A DNA stretch of 64,000 nt from Shewanella denitrificans OS217 (GCF_000013765.1 NC_007954.1:3720001-3784000); one strand, 5' to 3'. Counted from the stretch's first letter, positions 55,099 to 63,594 are shown. Notes: generated by a model not told the origin, from the sequence alone. Program-made: numbers and translations.

Positions 55099-55830
55099 CT
55101 ACTTTTCCTCATCTGCAGGCTTTAATGAAGAGCTGGCGGCCTGTGCTGATTCACTGGATGGCGTTTCAGTCTGCTCTTCAGCCTGCGGAGTCGTCATCTG
55201 CCCATGCTGACTTTGTTCTTGATCTGCTTTTGGGGCGACCACGGGTACCGATGAATGAGAAACTTGAGCCATAATATGTTGTTGATAGGCCTGCTGTTGC
55301 GCTAGGAGTTCCTGCTGCATATTTTCCGCGACGCTATTTATCTCCTCTTGCTTTGCCATGGCTTGCTGTTGCTGAGTGTCATGGGTCGCTAACACCTGCT
55401 TTTGGTAATCCTTAGTGTCTTTATCCAATTCATTCAAGAGATGCTGATTAAATTCATCCATAGCGGTTGAAGTGGAGGAGGTGTCCTGCGTTTCTGATGT
55501 TGCGCTAAGTGGAGAGGGCACCTCAGGATCGTAAGCTTGCTTTAGCGCAGGATGTGCTTGCATTAGTCGCTGTCTAGCAAGATCAATATGCTGAGATGAA
55601 AGCTTAAGAGAATCGTTAATGGTTTGCATGGCGCCCGCTATCACGTCATCAACATTCACCATCATAGCGTGAGTGTCCACAGGCATTGTCATCTCAGCCA
55701 AGTTTTTCATCGCCTGTTTGCGATCATAAACTAGCTGGGATCCCACTTTGGCCTGCGAGTCTTTTCCTTGTTGGCCAATGTAATTAGCCAAATGCACCGT
55801 CGATTGTTCATTTGAATCGATTGGATCCAT
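55099..55830 (-). CDS. Gln/Ser-rich hypothetical protein, 243 residues
   Basis: Not recognised. It is mostly helical with a long Gln-rich coiled-coil stretch (about 130-190) and a Glu/Ser/Thr/Pro-rich C-terminal tail. The N-terminal half has DVIAGAMQTINDSLKLSSQ. No signal peptide or membrane helix. AAGGAATAGG precedes the ATG. It sits between the unknown 334-residue gene and the HNH-type gene with short gaps, so it is likely in the R-body operon; a scaffold role is possible. Confidence 0.7.
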   Translation of the reverse strand: MDPIDSNEQSTVHLANYIGQQGKDSQAKVGSQLVYDRKQAMKNLAEMTMPVDTHAMMVNVDDVIAGAMQTINDSLKLSSQHIDLARQRLMQAHPALKQAYDPEVPSPLSATSETQDTSSTSTAMDEFNQHLLNELDKDTKDYQKQVLATHDTQQQQAMAKQEEINSVAENMQQELLAQQQAYQQHIMAQVSHSSVPVVAPKADQEQSQHGQMTTPQAEEQTETPSSESAQAASSSLKPADEEK

Positions 55831-55857
55831 AACCTATTCCTTTTCTATCCCAACGAG

Positions 55858-56862
55858 CTAGGCGCTGGGAACGTCACTGTGTAGGCTTAGACAACCGATA
55901 TGGTTGACATTCAGCATTATGGTTCGCATTGGAAGCGAATAAGTATAATGACGACAAGCTCCTGCTTGGTTGACATAGTTATCTGTGCTCAGTTGCTCAC
56001 TGAGCAGCTGTTGCAACTGTTTAAGATACGTTGTCACCTCTTCGTTAATGCGATCAGCATTAGTCAAATTGATATTCCTAGCGACACAGAGCAACCCAGA
56101 TGTTAAACAGCTAAAACCAAGGTTACTGCCCGACTTAAACCACTGGACTATGGCTTGTTGTAAATTCGCCGGATCGAGCTCATAAGCCACCAAAGGACAG
56201 TCTAGATTGCTTAAAACGACATTGACTAATTGCTTTGTAAGGGCATTGATTTGGACCAAGTCTCCTTGGGTATGTTTATGTAAGTGAAGGTATAAACAGT
56301 AGTACCGTGCGAGTTCGGCCAATGTCTGCGCTCGCGTTAGCCCCCAGTTAATTGCATCAACCCTTACATGAGATTTTTGCTTAAGTGTCTTTTCAGCATA
56401 AATCAGTGATTGGTAGCACTCAATCGTATCCTGAAGACCGGTCCACCAGCCCACAGGGACAGTTATTGCGTTATCCTGCAAAAATTGCCCCACTAAGCCG
56501 AGCTCATCATTGGTGATCAAATGATAACGCATGGCAATTTCAGCAAGAGTCGCCGCCGATGTCTGAGCTGACGTTTCATCGGCTAACAGCATCAAGATAT
56601 CCTCAATGTTCATTTCCATGAGCTTTTTTATCTCTACGGTCAAATTCGAACCTTGCAGCGCTATGATCGAGGTACCCGATAAGCCAATACCTAATTGCTC
56701 AACCAACTCGTCTTCAGATGAAAAGGATAATATATTACTTTTATTAGCTAAATTCGCTTTAACCCAAGAGGTTGCATTCGGGATCATAGTCAGTAACAGC
56801 TGGTTTTTACCTGTTAATTGCTCGACAGATTGCATGTCGCTTTGCTCTATGTGAATCGTCAT
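55858..56862 (-). CDS. Hypothetical protein, 334 residues
   Basis: Not recognised. Helical, cytoplasmic-looking, with a Leu/Glu-rich middle (TLAELARYYCLYLHLHKH) and a C-terminal part containing SCLTSGLLCVARN. No membrane segment or known motif is visible. AGGAG precedes the ATG at good spacing. It follows the divergent Reb-like gene at 56.9 kb by 43 bases in the same direction, and is followed by the Gln-rich gene after 27 bases, consistent with one transcript. Confidence 0.7.
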   Translation of the reverse strand: MTIHIEQSDMQSVEQLTGKNQLLLTMIPNATSWVKANLANKSNILSFSSEDELVEQLGIGLSGTSIIALQGSNLTVEIKKLMEMNIEDILMLLADETSAQTSAATLAEIAMRYHLITNDELGLVGQFLQDNAITVPVGWWTGLQDTIECYQSLIYAEKTLKQKSHVRVDAINWGLTRAQTLAELARYYCLYLHLHKHTQGDLVQINALTKQLVNVVLSNLDCPLVAYELDPANLQQAIVQWFKSGSNLGFSCLTSGLLCVARNINLTNADRINEEVTTYLKQLQQLLSEQLSTDNYVNQAGACRHYTYSLPMRTIMLNVNHIGCLSLHSDVPSA

Positions 56863-56905
56863 ATCTTGCTCCTGTTATCTCCTAATCACTTATCTGTGAG
56901 CCCGC

Positions 56906-57262
56906 TTACAAACCTTTAGAAAAATCTTCAAGCACCTTGCTCGCTCCAGAACCGACACTGGTAAAGTTGGTGGTACTTTGTATTACTAGCGTGTTCACTT
57001 CTTTTAGAATTTCTGCATATGGCTCTGTCAGACCCGTTGCCAACATTTGCGACAAGGCAACCCCCATGGCAGTCGTTGCCATAGTATTAATATTTCTTAA
57101 GTTATCCGTCGCATCCTGTACAGCAATGGCTGAGGATTGCGAGATTGACTGGAATGCTTTACCTGTTCCAGACGCCTTAATTACATTGCCACTCAGTGTC
57201 GCCTCTTGCACTTTATTTACCGTTGCTACGATCTGAGTATTCACATCTTGTTCACTGCCCAT
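56906..57262 (-). CDS. Divergent RebB-like protein, 118 residues
   Basis: The pattern VNTQIVATVNKVQEATL near 7-23, QSISQSSAIAVQDATDN near 38-54 and TMATTAMGVALSQML near 60-74 follows the canonical Reb layout (VNxQITDSVTQ, xATSQALxNAAHNAT, AQAATTMGVxxLY) with a longer C-terminal helix rich in Thr/Ser. It is thus a diverged R-body component or accessory. GGGGG precedes the ATG. It lies downstream of the other reb genes in the same direction. Confidence 0.72.
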   Translation of the reverse strand: MGSEQDVNTQIVATVNKVQEATLSGNVIKASGTGKAFQSISQSSAIAVQDATDNLRNINTMATTAMGVALSQMLATGLTEPYAEILKEVNTLVIQSTTNFTSVGSGASKVLEDFSKGL

Positions 57263-57340
57263 TGTGCGTCCCCCTTCTTAGTTGTTAATGTCATCCCATT
57301 GAGCATTAGCTTTTTCATTGCCAAGCTATTGCAAAGGGCG

Positions 57341-57826
57341 TTATACAATCTTATTAAGTTGGCCTTGTAACGATTTTGAAACCGTGTCCAATAGTGGTTT
57401 GTCACTCTCAGCTATGGTTGTTTTCATTTCAGCTAACGCTGTATTAAATGCTTCTAAAAGAGAGGTCTGAGTGATCAATTTATTGGACTTTCTCAGCTCA
57501 ACAAGTGTCTTAAAGGTTAATTCATTCTTGATTTTATCTTCAGCAAGTTGAAGTTTTTGTAATTCGAACTCCAGTGCTTGTTTTGACTTAGAACCTGGAT
57601 GTAGCACGGTTTGCGTACGTAACATTTTTGCACAACTGGCGTTCAGCGCTGCACCTGCCGAGGTTTGCGAATTTTGTTGCGCCGTGATGGCATTGAACAT
57701 AGACATGCCAATGGTTTCTGTTCCGGCGACATCCAGCATTCCCATCGACTGTGCAGGTGCGCCGCCTGTGAGTAGCATTTGGATCTGACTGACCGAATCG
57801 GTCACTTGATCGTTCACTGAGCTCAT
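57341..57826 (-). CDS. RebB-like protein with C-terminal helical extension, 161 residues
   Basis: The N-terminal 85 residues follow the Reb pattern: VNDQVTDSVSQIQML near 4-18, APAQSMGMLDVAGTETIG, MFNAITAQQNSQTSAGAALN. A Lys/Glu/Leu-rich helical tail of about 75 residues follows (ELQKLQLAEDKIKNEL, then LLEAFNTALAEMKTT), which canonical Reb proteins lack. It may cap or nucleate the R-body ribbon; that is inference. AAGGAAAAAAT precedes the ATG. Confidence 0.75.
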   Translation of the reverse strand: MSSVNDQVTDSVSQIQMLLTGGAPAQSMGMLDVAGTETIGMSMFNAITAQQNSQTSAGAALNASCAKMLRTQTVLHPGSKSKQALEFELQKLQLAEDKIKNELTFKTLVELRKSNKLITQTSLLEAFNTALAEMKTTIAESDKPLLDTVSKSLQGQLNKIV

Positions 57827-57835
57827 ATTTTTTCC

Positions 57836-58066
57836 TTAGCTTTGCTTCAATCCATTCACTATGCCTGCGGCTGTTGCACTCAGCATCATTACACAACACT
57901 GGTTTACACATGCATTTTGAATAGACTGTGAATGTGACTCATTATTAACGGCATTTTCCATTAATAAACCTATCGTATTGGCCATTACAACATCGGTTAC
58001 CGCCATTGAGAATGATGCGGCAGCAGCTGTGCTCTGCTCATATCCTGGGTTAACCTGAGTTGCCAT
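57836..58066 (-). CDS. Small divergent RebB-like protein, 76 residues
   Basis: A short product lacking the VNxQITDSV start but with MAVTDVVMANTIGLLMENAVNNE and SIQNACVNQCCVMMLSATAAGI, which matches the central ENAV...Q...A pattern of other RebB-family members. Three Cys residues lie close together (CVNQCC), unusual among the neighbours. AAAGGAGTCG precedes the ATG. It is between the canonical set and the extended Reb-like gene, 9 bases from the latter, and is probably in the same transcript. Confidence 0.68.
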   Translation of the reverse strand: MATQVNPGYEQSTAAAASFSMAVTDVVMANTIGLLMENAVNNESHSQSIQNACVNQCCVMMLSATAAGIVNGLKQS

Positions 58067-58111
58067 TACGACTCCTTTTACTCACCATTTTACCGTGACG
58101 CTTTTAAGAAA

Positions 58112-58150
58112 TTGGCGATATTGACACGCTTTCTCAGCCAATATCGCCAA
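58112..58150 (-). terminator. Hairpin after the fourth canonical reb gene
   Basis: Inverted repeat TTGGCGATATTG/CAATATCGCCAA, followed on the minus strand by ATTTCTT. It may attenuate transcription between the abundant Reb subunits and the downstream genes. The same hairpin follows the reb pseudogene at 42.2 kb. Confidence 0.75.
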
Positions 58151-58160
58151 AGCAATTTAT

Positions 58161-58427
58161 CTATCGATAAATTCTTGCTGTACCGACGGCGTCCGCTGCA
58201 ACATCAATGGAAAACATAGTATTAACACCCTGCACAAGCGCCGCCTGTGCAGTAATACCATTGTTTTGCTGGCCTGTTGTTGCATTGTGAGCCGCATTCG
58301 ATAGCGCCTGACTGGTCGCGAGCATAAAGTTACCCGTAGCCACTGCTGGCGCATCACCGAGCACCTTAGTATTAACTTGAGATACTGAATCAGTAATTTG
58401 ACTGTTTACTGCTGTTGGAAATGCCAT
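58161..58427 (-). CDS. rebB: RebB-family R-body protein, copy 4
   Basis: R-bodies are coiled protein ribbons in the cytoplasm that unroll on a pH or other trigger; Reb proteins are their subunits. This 88-residue copy has MAFPTAVNSQITDSVSQVNTKVLGDAP, ATSQALSNAAHNATTGQQ and GVNTMFSID. It differs from the other three canonical copies in having Val-Ala-Thr-Gly-Asn-Phe at 31-36 and an Asn-rich middle. It is the intact parent or sister of the 42.2-kb pseudogene. AAAGGAATAAAC precedes the ATG. Confidence 0.92.
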   Translation of the reverse strand: MAFPTAVNSQITDSVSQVNTKVLGDAPAVATGNFMLATSQALSNAAHNATTGQQNNGITAQAALVQGVNTMFSIDVAADAVGTARIYR

Positions 58428-58529
58428 AGTTTATTCCTTTCAACTAGTTATTGGAGCGATCTTAATGACCGCAAGTGTGTCCGTCTGTCGCGCTGTAACA
58501 TCTATGCTTTCAAGGTTTAATCAAACCTA

Positions 58530-58796
58530 TTAAGCATATATCTTACTCGTCGCAACAGCCGTGGACGCGGTATCGACCGAGTAAAGTAAGCTTACTCCTG
58601 CCGTTGTCACAGCTTGCGCTGTAATATTTGCTTGTTGTTGCGCCGACGTTGCATTGTGGGCCGCATTGGCGAGTGCTTGTGACGTCGCTTGAAACAAATT
58701 CCCCATGGCAATAGCGGGCGCCATTCCTAACACTTCTACATTGACTTGAGTAACTGAATCAGTAATTTGACTATTGACTGCTGTCGGAAATGCCAT
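58530..58796 (-). CDS. rebB: RebB-family R-body protein, copy 3
   Basis: An 88-residue Reb subunit: MAFPTAVNSQITDSVTQVNVEVLG, APAIAMGNLFQATSQALANAAHNATSAQQ, AQAVTTAGVSLLYSVDTAST. Alternating small and hydrophobic residues with Gln/Asn/Thr fit a ribbon-forming structural protein. TAAGGAGGCAT gives one of the strongest ribosome-binding sites in the window, as expected for a highly made subunit. About 24 bases separate it from copy 2 upstream. Confidence 0.93.
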   Translation of the reverse strand: MAFPTAVNSQITDSVTQVNVEVLGMAPAIAMGNLFQATSQALANAAHNATSAQQQANITAQAVTTAGVSLLYSVDTASTAVATSKIYA

Positions 58797-58820
58797 AAAT
58801 ATGCCTCCTTATATTTTCCA

Positions 58821-59099
58821 TTAGCCTTTTAGGCTATTTAAAATATCTGTCGTTCCCACTGCGGTTGATGCGGTATCAATGGAGTACAAGGTGGTCACTC
58901 CCATGGTCGTTGCGGCCTGAGCGGTAATTGCTGATTGCTGCTGAGCCATGGTTGCATTGTGCGCCGCATTGGCTAGCGCTTGCGAAGTCGCTTGAAATAA
59001 ATTCCCCATCGACATCGCGGGTGCATCGCCCAGTACTTTGACATTGGCTTGAGTGACTGAGTCGGTAATTTGATCGTTTACTGCTGTTGGAAATGCCAT
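58821..59099 (-). CDS. rebB: RebB-family R-body protein, copy 2
   Basis: A 92-residue Reb subunit nearly identical to copy 1 over its first 80 residues (NVKVLGDAPAMSMGNLFQAT, MAQQQSAITAQAATTMG) but with a different C-terminus (TDILNSLKG). The near-identity shows recent tandem duplication. AAAAGGATAG precedes the ATG. It is the second gene of the reb series. Confidence 0.93.
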   Translation of the reverse strand: MAFPTAVNDQITDSVTQANVKVLGDAPAMSMGNLFQATSQALANAAHNATMAQQQSAITAQAATTMGVTTLYSIDTASTAVGTTDILNSLKG

Positions 59100-59153
59100 A
59101 TTTTTCTATCCTTTTATGAGTGGGTATTAATCGTGAATATTGCTAAGTGTGAT

Positions 59154-59450
59154 TTAACCTAGACCTTTTACTTTTGTAGGGGATGGCGTCAAAATCGATT
59201 TAGTTCCCATTGCAGTGCTCGCCGTATCGATTGAATACAAGGTTGTCACACCCATGGTTGTCGCAGCCTGAGCGGTAATTGCAGATTGCTGCTGTGCTAG
59301 GGTTGCATTATGTGCTGCATTACTCAGTGCTTGTGATGTGGCTTGGAATAAATTGCCCATCGACATAGCAGGCGCATCGCCCAATACTTTAACGTTAGCT
59401 TGAGTGACCGAGTCGGTGATCTGGTCATTGACCGCTGTTGGAAATGCCAT
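59154..59450 (-). CDS. rebB: RebB-family R-body protein, copy 1
   Basis: A 98-residue Reb subunit and first gene of the series, closely like copy 2 except for SNAAHNATLAQQ and the C-terminus (KSILTPSPTKVKGLG), which is longer and basic. GAGG precedes the ATG. Upstream lies about 190 bases of A+T-rich DNA to the end of the regulator gene, which should hold the main reb promoter; I find no convincing sigma-54 site there. Confidence 0.93.
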   Translation of the reverse strand: MAFPTAVNDQITDSVTQANVKVLGDAPAMSMGNLFQATSQALSNAAHNATLAQQQSAITAQAATTMGVTTLYSIDTASTAMGTKSILTPSPTKVKGLG

Positions 59451-59642
59451 AGTTATTGCCTCATAGTGTTTAGTCGTTTAATTCATCGGATTTTGTTACT
59501 ACTGCGTTATTTGAAATAATCTCTCTCAGTAATCTCAAACAATGTAGATATCATAATTAATAAAAAATAAATTTAATTGGTAGTAAAACGTTGTTGATTG
59601 GCAACTGCTAGGCCCTCGTTGGTATAAATCATTTTTTATAAG

Positions 59643-60965
59643 CTAATGTTGAATATATAACTGCAGTAATGGATGTGCTAAGTCATTAACCAACGCCAAC
59701 AGTTCTGGGCTAGATTCTGATTGACTAAATTGATCTCGGTAAACACCAGGGCTAACGCCAACCGTGGTTTTGAATTTACGCACAAAAAAACTCAAATCCG
59801 AAAAACCGACATCATCACAGACTTGTGTTACCTGCCTATGGGGGGTTTGGGAGAATATTTCCATCGCTTTTACAATTCTTAGCCGTAGTAAGACCTGTTT
59901 AAATGACATCCCTAAATAATGCTTAAACAGATAAGATAAATGAGAAGGGCTAATGCATGCATGCTTTGCCAACTCCTCCATGGTGAGATGAGCTTTGAAG
60001 TTTTTATACAAATAAGTAATGGCTTTATTCAACCCAGGATGATTCTTAGCATGGTGGACTATATTATCGCTTTCAGTTGACCCCACCTGATCTTGTTGAT
60101 GGTTAACAGTCAACACAGGGGCAGAAAATCCGACAGCTTGATTATCAATTTTCAAGTAAGGTTTAGTAAATATCTGCCGTTTTATTGGGTCTATACACAG
60201 CTCGCTTAACGCTTGTGTTTGCCTCATTAATGGAAAACTATTGAGTAATATTTGTCGATTGATAATCGATGATTCAGCCTGCACCGCTAATTTATCAAGA
60301 CACCTTTTCAATTGCTTAACGTTTTCAGGCCAAGAATAATGCTTCAATGTATCCCAAGCACAAGCTTGAAATGAGAGTTTTCCTATATTGTGATCACTCA
60401 ATTGATACGCTTGTACGAGCGCTTCAATGTCTTGTTCCCGATTAGAGAGTGTAGGTAGTTCAATATTCAGGCAGTGGTAATGCAACCAATGTAGGAAATG
60501 TTCTTTTATTAATCCAGCTTCATTTTCTATAAGTTCAACCTCGATCATAGGCGCAGTCGAACTGCTGACGATGAGGCGAACATCTGGCTTTGAAACATCA
60601 TTGCGAAGCCAAAAGCTTTTTAAGGATCCAGTAGCCTCTTCAACCAAGTCATCAACATTTTTAATGTATAGGCTACCTCCTTGGGCTGCGGATATGCCCT
60701 TTTCTATCTGAGCTATTAGCTGTTGCTTGTTGCTATTTTTACAGCTGATGCTGATAAAGGGTGCCCCAGTTCTAACACTGCAATCATGTAACATGCGTGC
60801 AGCAATTTCCTTCCCCGTACCTCTCTCTCCTATGATGAGTACAGGAAGCTCGCTTTTCGCCATGGCACCTAATCTCTGTTTCGTTATCAGTATAAATGCA
60901 CTCTCCCCTATCCATGATGTTAGCTGCTGATTATTTATGGCCGCTTTCAGTTTTATATCGTTCAT
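59643..60965 (-). CDS. AraC-type regulator fused to a degenerate sigma-54-activator AAA domain
   Basis: A 440-residue putative activator. The first 230 residues follow the layout of sigma-54 enhancer-binding proteins: Walker A GERGTGKEIAARMLH near 46-60, then the helix with QGGSLYIKNVDDL near 95 in place of Walker B, and a YSWPENVKQLKRC element near 214. The GAFTGA loop that contacts sigma-54 is missing, so it cannot activate in the classical way. The last 105 residues are an AraC double HTH (LAKHACISPSHLSYLFKHYLG, then VCDDVGFSDLSFFVRKFK). It sits right upstream of the reb genes and reads towards them, so it probably controls them. Confidence 0.85.
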   Translation of the reverse strand: MNDIKLKAAINNQQLTSWIGESAFILITKQRLGAMAKSELPVLIIGERGTGKEIAARMLHDCSVRTGAPFISISCKNSNKQQLIAQIEKGISAAQGGSLYIKNVDDLVEEATGSLKSFWLRNDVSKPDVRLIVSSSTAPMIEVELIENEAGLIKEHFLHWLHYHCLNIELPTLSNREQDIEALVQAYQLSDHNIGKLSFQACAWDTLKHYSWPENVKQLKRCLDKLAVQAESSIINRQILLNSFPLMRQTQALSELCIDPIKRQIFTKPYLKIDNQAVGFSAPVLTVNHQQDQVGSTESDNIVHHAKNHPGLNKAITYLYKNFKAHLTMEELAKHACISPSHLSYLFKHYLGMSFKQVLLRLRIVKAMEIFSQTPHRQVTQVCDDVGFSDLSFFVRKFKTTVGVSPGVYRDQFSQSESSPELLALVNDLAHPLLQLYIQH

Positions 60966-61108
60966 CTTTTTCCCCTCTATGTCGTCAATTCCATGTGAGG
61001 TAATGCGAAATTACTGCATTGAGTGGCTAAACAAACCAACCGCATCGCCTCTGTGGAACAAATTAACGAATAAGAGATCTCGAAAAAGGATCACATTCGG
61101 ATCACTTG

Positions 61109-62481
61109 CTATGCATTCAATCGATTATGTTGTTCTGAATAAACAGAAGCAGTGTCACTGTCATTCATTTGTGCTTTTACAATCTCCCAAATTAATATGT
61201 GACGAAAAATGTAGCACTCAGAGCGTGGATAAAGAAATCCGATCCGAACCAATCTGTGCAATAAACATATGCAGGGCTCCGATAATTGGGAATTGAATAA
61301 CTCAAGGGTGTCGATACTAACGCAAGGACCACAAGCGGCTAAAAACTGTAAAAGTCGGCATTCAATGCCTGTAAGCTGTGTTAACATCCCTTGAACACTG
61401 TTAACCATCTCTTCTGGAAAATCTTGATCCGGTCGTTTAGACTTAATCAGTGCCTTTAGTATTAAGGGGTTACCTCTTGCCCGCTGAACGACTATTTTTT
61501 TATACGCCGCAAGCTTCATGGGCTGACACGGATTCATTTCCACCTCATTATTGACCAAAGCATTCATAGCAATAGCCTGTAAAGGTTTAAGTTGTATTTG
61601 GTTTGAACTTTGAAGCCAATCAGGTAGATACAAGAGCCGATGAACATCGGTAAGAGAAAAAATAATCAATATGGGTTGCGTTATCATGTTTTGAGTAAAT
61701 ATTTTAATAACTCTGAGCTGCCCCTCATTTAAAATGTGTAAACTATCAATGGCTAATACCGATACTTTTCGTTGTTTAAAGTTTTGAATTAACCCCATCA
61801 CAGAAAGTACTTCGACTTCATGTAATCGATTTTCGCTCAAATTATTTATGGCTTGTAACTCAGATTTATGGAGAACCAATCCAGATAAACGAAGTAAATA
61901 AAAATAAACTAAGGGGGAAGTCGAAATCATCTTAATTCTAAAGCGCAACTGTTCATCATCAAATATTTCAGAAATATCTAACAGTGTACAAATAAACCTG
62001 CGAAGAAATGTGCCTTGGTCAAGACTACATAAATATAAAGCGCGCCAATTAGTTTGATCTAATCTAGACAAGAAATGGCGTACTAAGGATGTTTTACCTA
62101 AACCTTGCATGCCATAGACACACGCCGTTTTCAGACCCGTTTTTGATGACAGTTGAAGTTTTTGCAGCAGGGATAACTCCCAATCTCTCCCAATACAAGG
62201 TATTAACTGTGTCGGCCGTTCTCTCACATAATCCCACAATGATACCGGGATATCACCTATCAAATCTTCAATAGAAATATGAAAAAACTCACTTAATTGG
62301 ACTAGGGTTCGGTATAAAATGTTTTTCCCAGCTTCCGCCCTTTTAATTGAACCAATAGATATCGACAACCTACGAGCCCTGCATTCATCAACTAATTTTT
62401 CCTGACTCAGCCCATTTTTTTTCTTAGCAGTTTCAAGGTGTACTTATTAAGAGCCACTCGTCCATGTGGTACTGTTCTCAT
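61109..62481 (-). CDS. XRE-type regulator with STAND-like NTPase domain, frame broken at an A8 tract
   Basis: An ATG at 62481 with AAAGG eight bases upstream opens MRTVPHGRVALNKYTLKLLRKK and then reaches a stop just after eight consecutive As (62422-62415). One more A would join it to the downstream frame: NGLSQEKLVDECRARRL, a normal XRE HTH, then SIGSIKRAEAGKN, and an NTPase domain with GMQGLGKTSLVRHFL near residue 125 of the joined protein and ALDSLH-type Walker B. The downstream frame alone can start at a TTG (62368), giving 419 residues without a complete HTH. It is either phase-variable, a slippage site, a pseudogene or a sequencing error. Confidence 0.75.
62415..62422. repeat. T8/A8 homopolymer at the frame break
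   Basis: Eight Ts on the plus strand, hence eight As in the coding strand of the XRE/NTPase gene, exactly where the helix-turn-helix and NTPase frames separate. Confidence 0.9.
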
Positions 62482-62702
62482 CTTGTCGACCTTTCATATA
62501 TCAAAGTTATATATAACTAGATACAAAAACAAAAAACAAGATAAATCATCATGTTACACATAAATTACACGACTGTTATAGAACTATCACCCACCAGCGG
62601 TTCACTTTTTGGTATAGTTCAAAAACACATTTCCTGTGTGACAAATTCAACGTACTTCACCCTGAAGAACTGAATTAACATTCATGAACTAAACCCCTAA
62701 GA

Positions 62703-63416
62703 TCACAAGGCTTTTCTGGCAAGCTGTTGGGTTAGCTCTAACAAACTCACGTCCCCTATTTGGCCATGCCCTGGGATAACCATATCTATGTTTGGGTATT
62801 TAACCATGACATTTTGCAATGATTTCGGCCAATCTTTAATTGAAGCATCTTCGATGTTGAGCAGTTTTCTATTGTTAAAACTCTGCACTAAACAACCGCC
62901 AAAGAGTAAATTAGATTTCGCTAACCAGACAACAAGATTATCTTGGGTATGACCCGCACCTGGGTAATAAGCTTGGATCACTCCTGGGACTAGATCAAAG
63001 GTCTCAGAAGTGATTTCATTGCTTGCCGGTTCACGGTTATTGGCTTTTAACAATTGATTTGTCAGTGTCGTCGCATAGGTATTTATTTTTAGTTTATTTA
63101 ATACTGCAAGCCCGCCACTGGAGTCTTGATGAAAATGGGTGACTATGACCCCACCTATGGTTAAGCCTTTAACGGTAACCCATTGAATTAATGTGTTGGT
63201 ATCCGCTTCCGTCCATGGGGTGTCAATCAAATAGGCTTGCTTGCCCACGATAACAATTAAGCCGTTTGCAGCCATAACGCCATAAGCGTCACCATCTGAT
63301 AGTGAGGTATGCTGGTAGACAATATCGGAGAGTTGCACAATTTTGAGCTTTGACGGCCCCTGAGCTGCATAAGTGAGACTGGATACCATTAACAATAGAC
63401 ACAGAATAAATCGCAT
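62703..63416 (-). CDS. Subclass B1 metallo-beta-lactamase
   Basis: Predicted periplasmic zinc enzyme that hydrolyses beta-lactams including carbapenems. Signal peptide to about residue 17 (LTYAA). The B1 zinc ligands are all present: THFHQDSSGG near 98-107 (His, His, Asp), GAGHTQDN near 160 (His), LFGGCLV near 178 (Cys) and IPGHG near 219 (His). Length of 237 residues is normal. Environmental Shewanella are known to carry chromosomal B1 enzymes (SLB/SFB type), and this is likely one of them, though I cannot assign the exact name. Single gene between the R-body island and rlmI. Confidence 0.9.
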   Translation of the reverse strand: MRFILCLLLMVSSLTYAAQGPSKLKIVQLSDIVYQHTSLSDGDAYGVMAANGLIVIVGKQAYLIDTPWTEADTNTLIQWVTVKGLTIGGVIVTHFHQDSSGGLAVLNKLKINTYATTLTNQLLKANNREPASNEITSETFDLVPGVIQAYYPGAGHTQDNLVVWLAKSNLLFGGCLVQSFNNRKLLNIEDASIKDWPKSLQNVMVKYPNIDMVIPGHGQIGDVSLLELTQQLARKAL

Positions 63417-63566
63417 ACATTCACCTTCTTGGCTTGAAGAAAATACTTAATACTTATTGCATTAGTGAGTTAAATTGCTATTTGTACCCAATTATTGGGC
63501 AGGATTCACTTAAATGCCAACAAAGACAAACTTAAAATCTAACTAACCTTATATAAAGCCAATAAA

Positions 63567-63594
63567 AATGCAGCCAACTTGGCTGCATTTTTTT
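63567..63594. terminator. Terminator of rlmI (bidirectional)
   Basis: Stem AATGCAGCC/GGCTGCATT with a short AACTT-containing loop, As on the left (five) and seven Ts on the right. Read on the minus strand it follows the rlmI stop, 20 bases away. Confidence 0.88.

Noticed and set aside
58157..58357. Second minus-strand frame over reb copy 4 (Arg-rich, 66 codons)
   Set aside because: Out-of-frame shadow of the reb gene; the same shadow is found over the pseudogene.
41839..62481. Complete phage tail or contractile injection system
   Set aside because: No sheath, tube, baseplate, spike or tape-measure gene can be seen; only accessory-type genes (AAA+, eCIS-core, LysM) are present.
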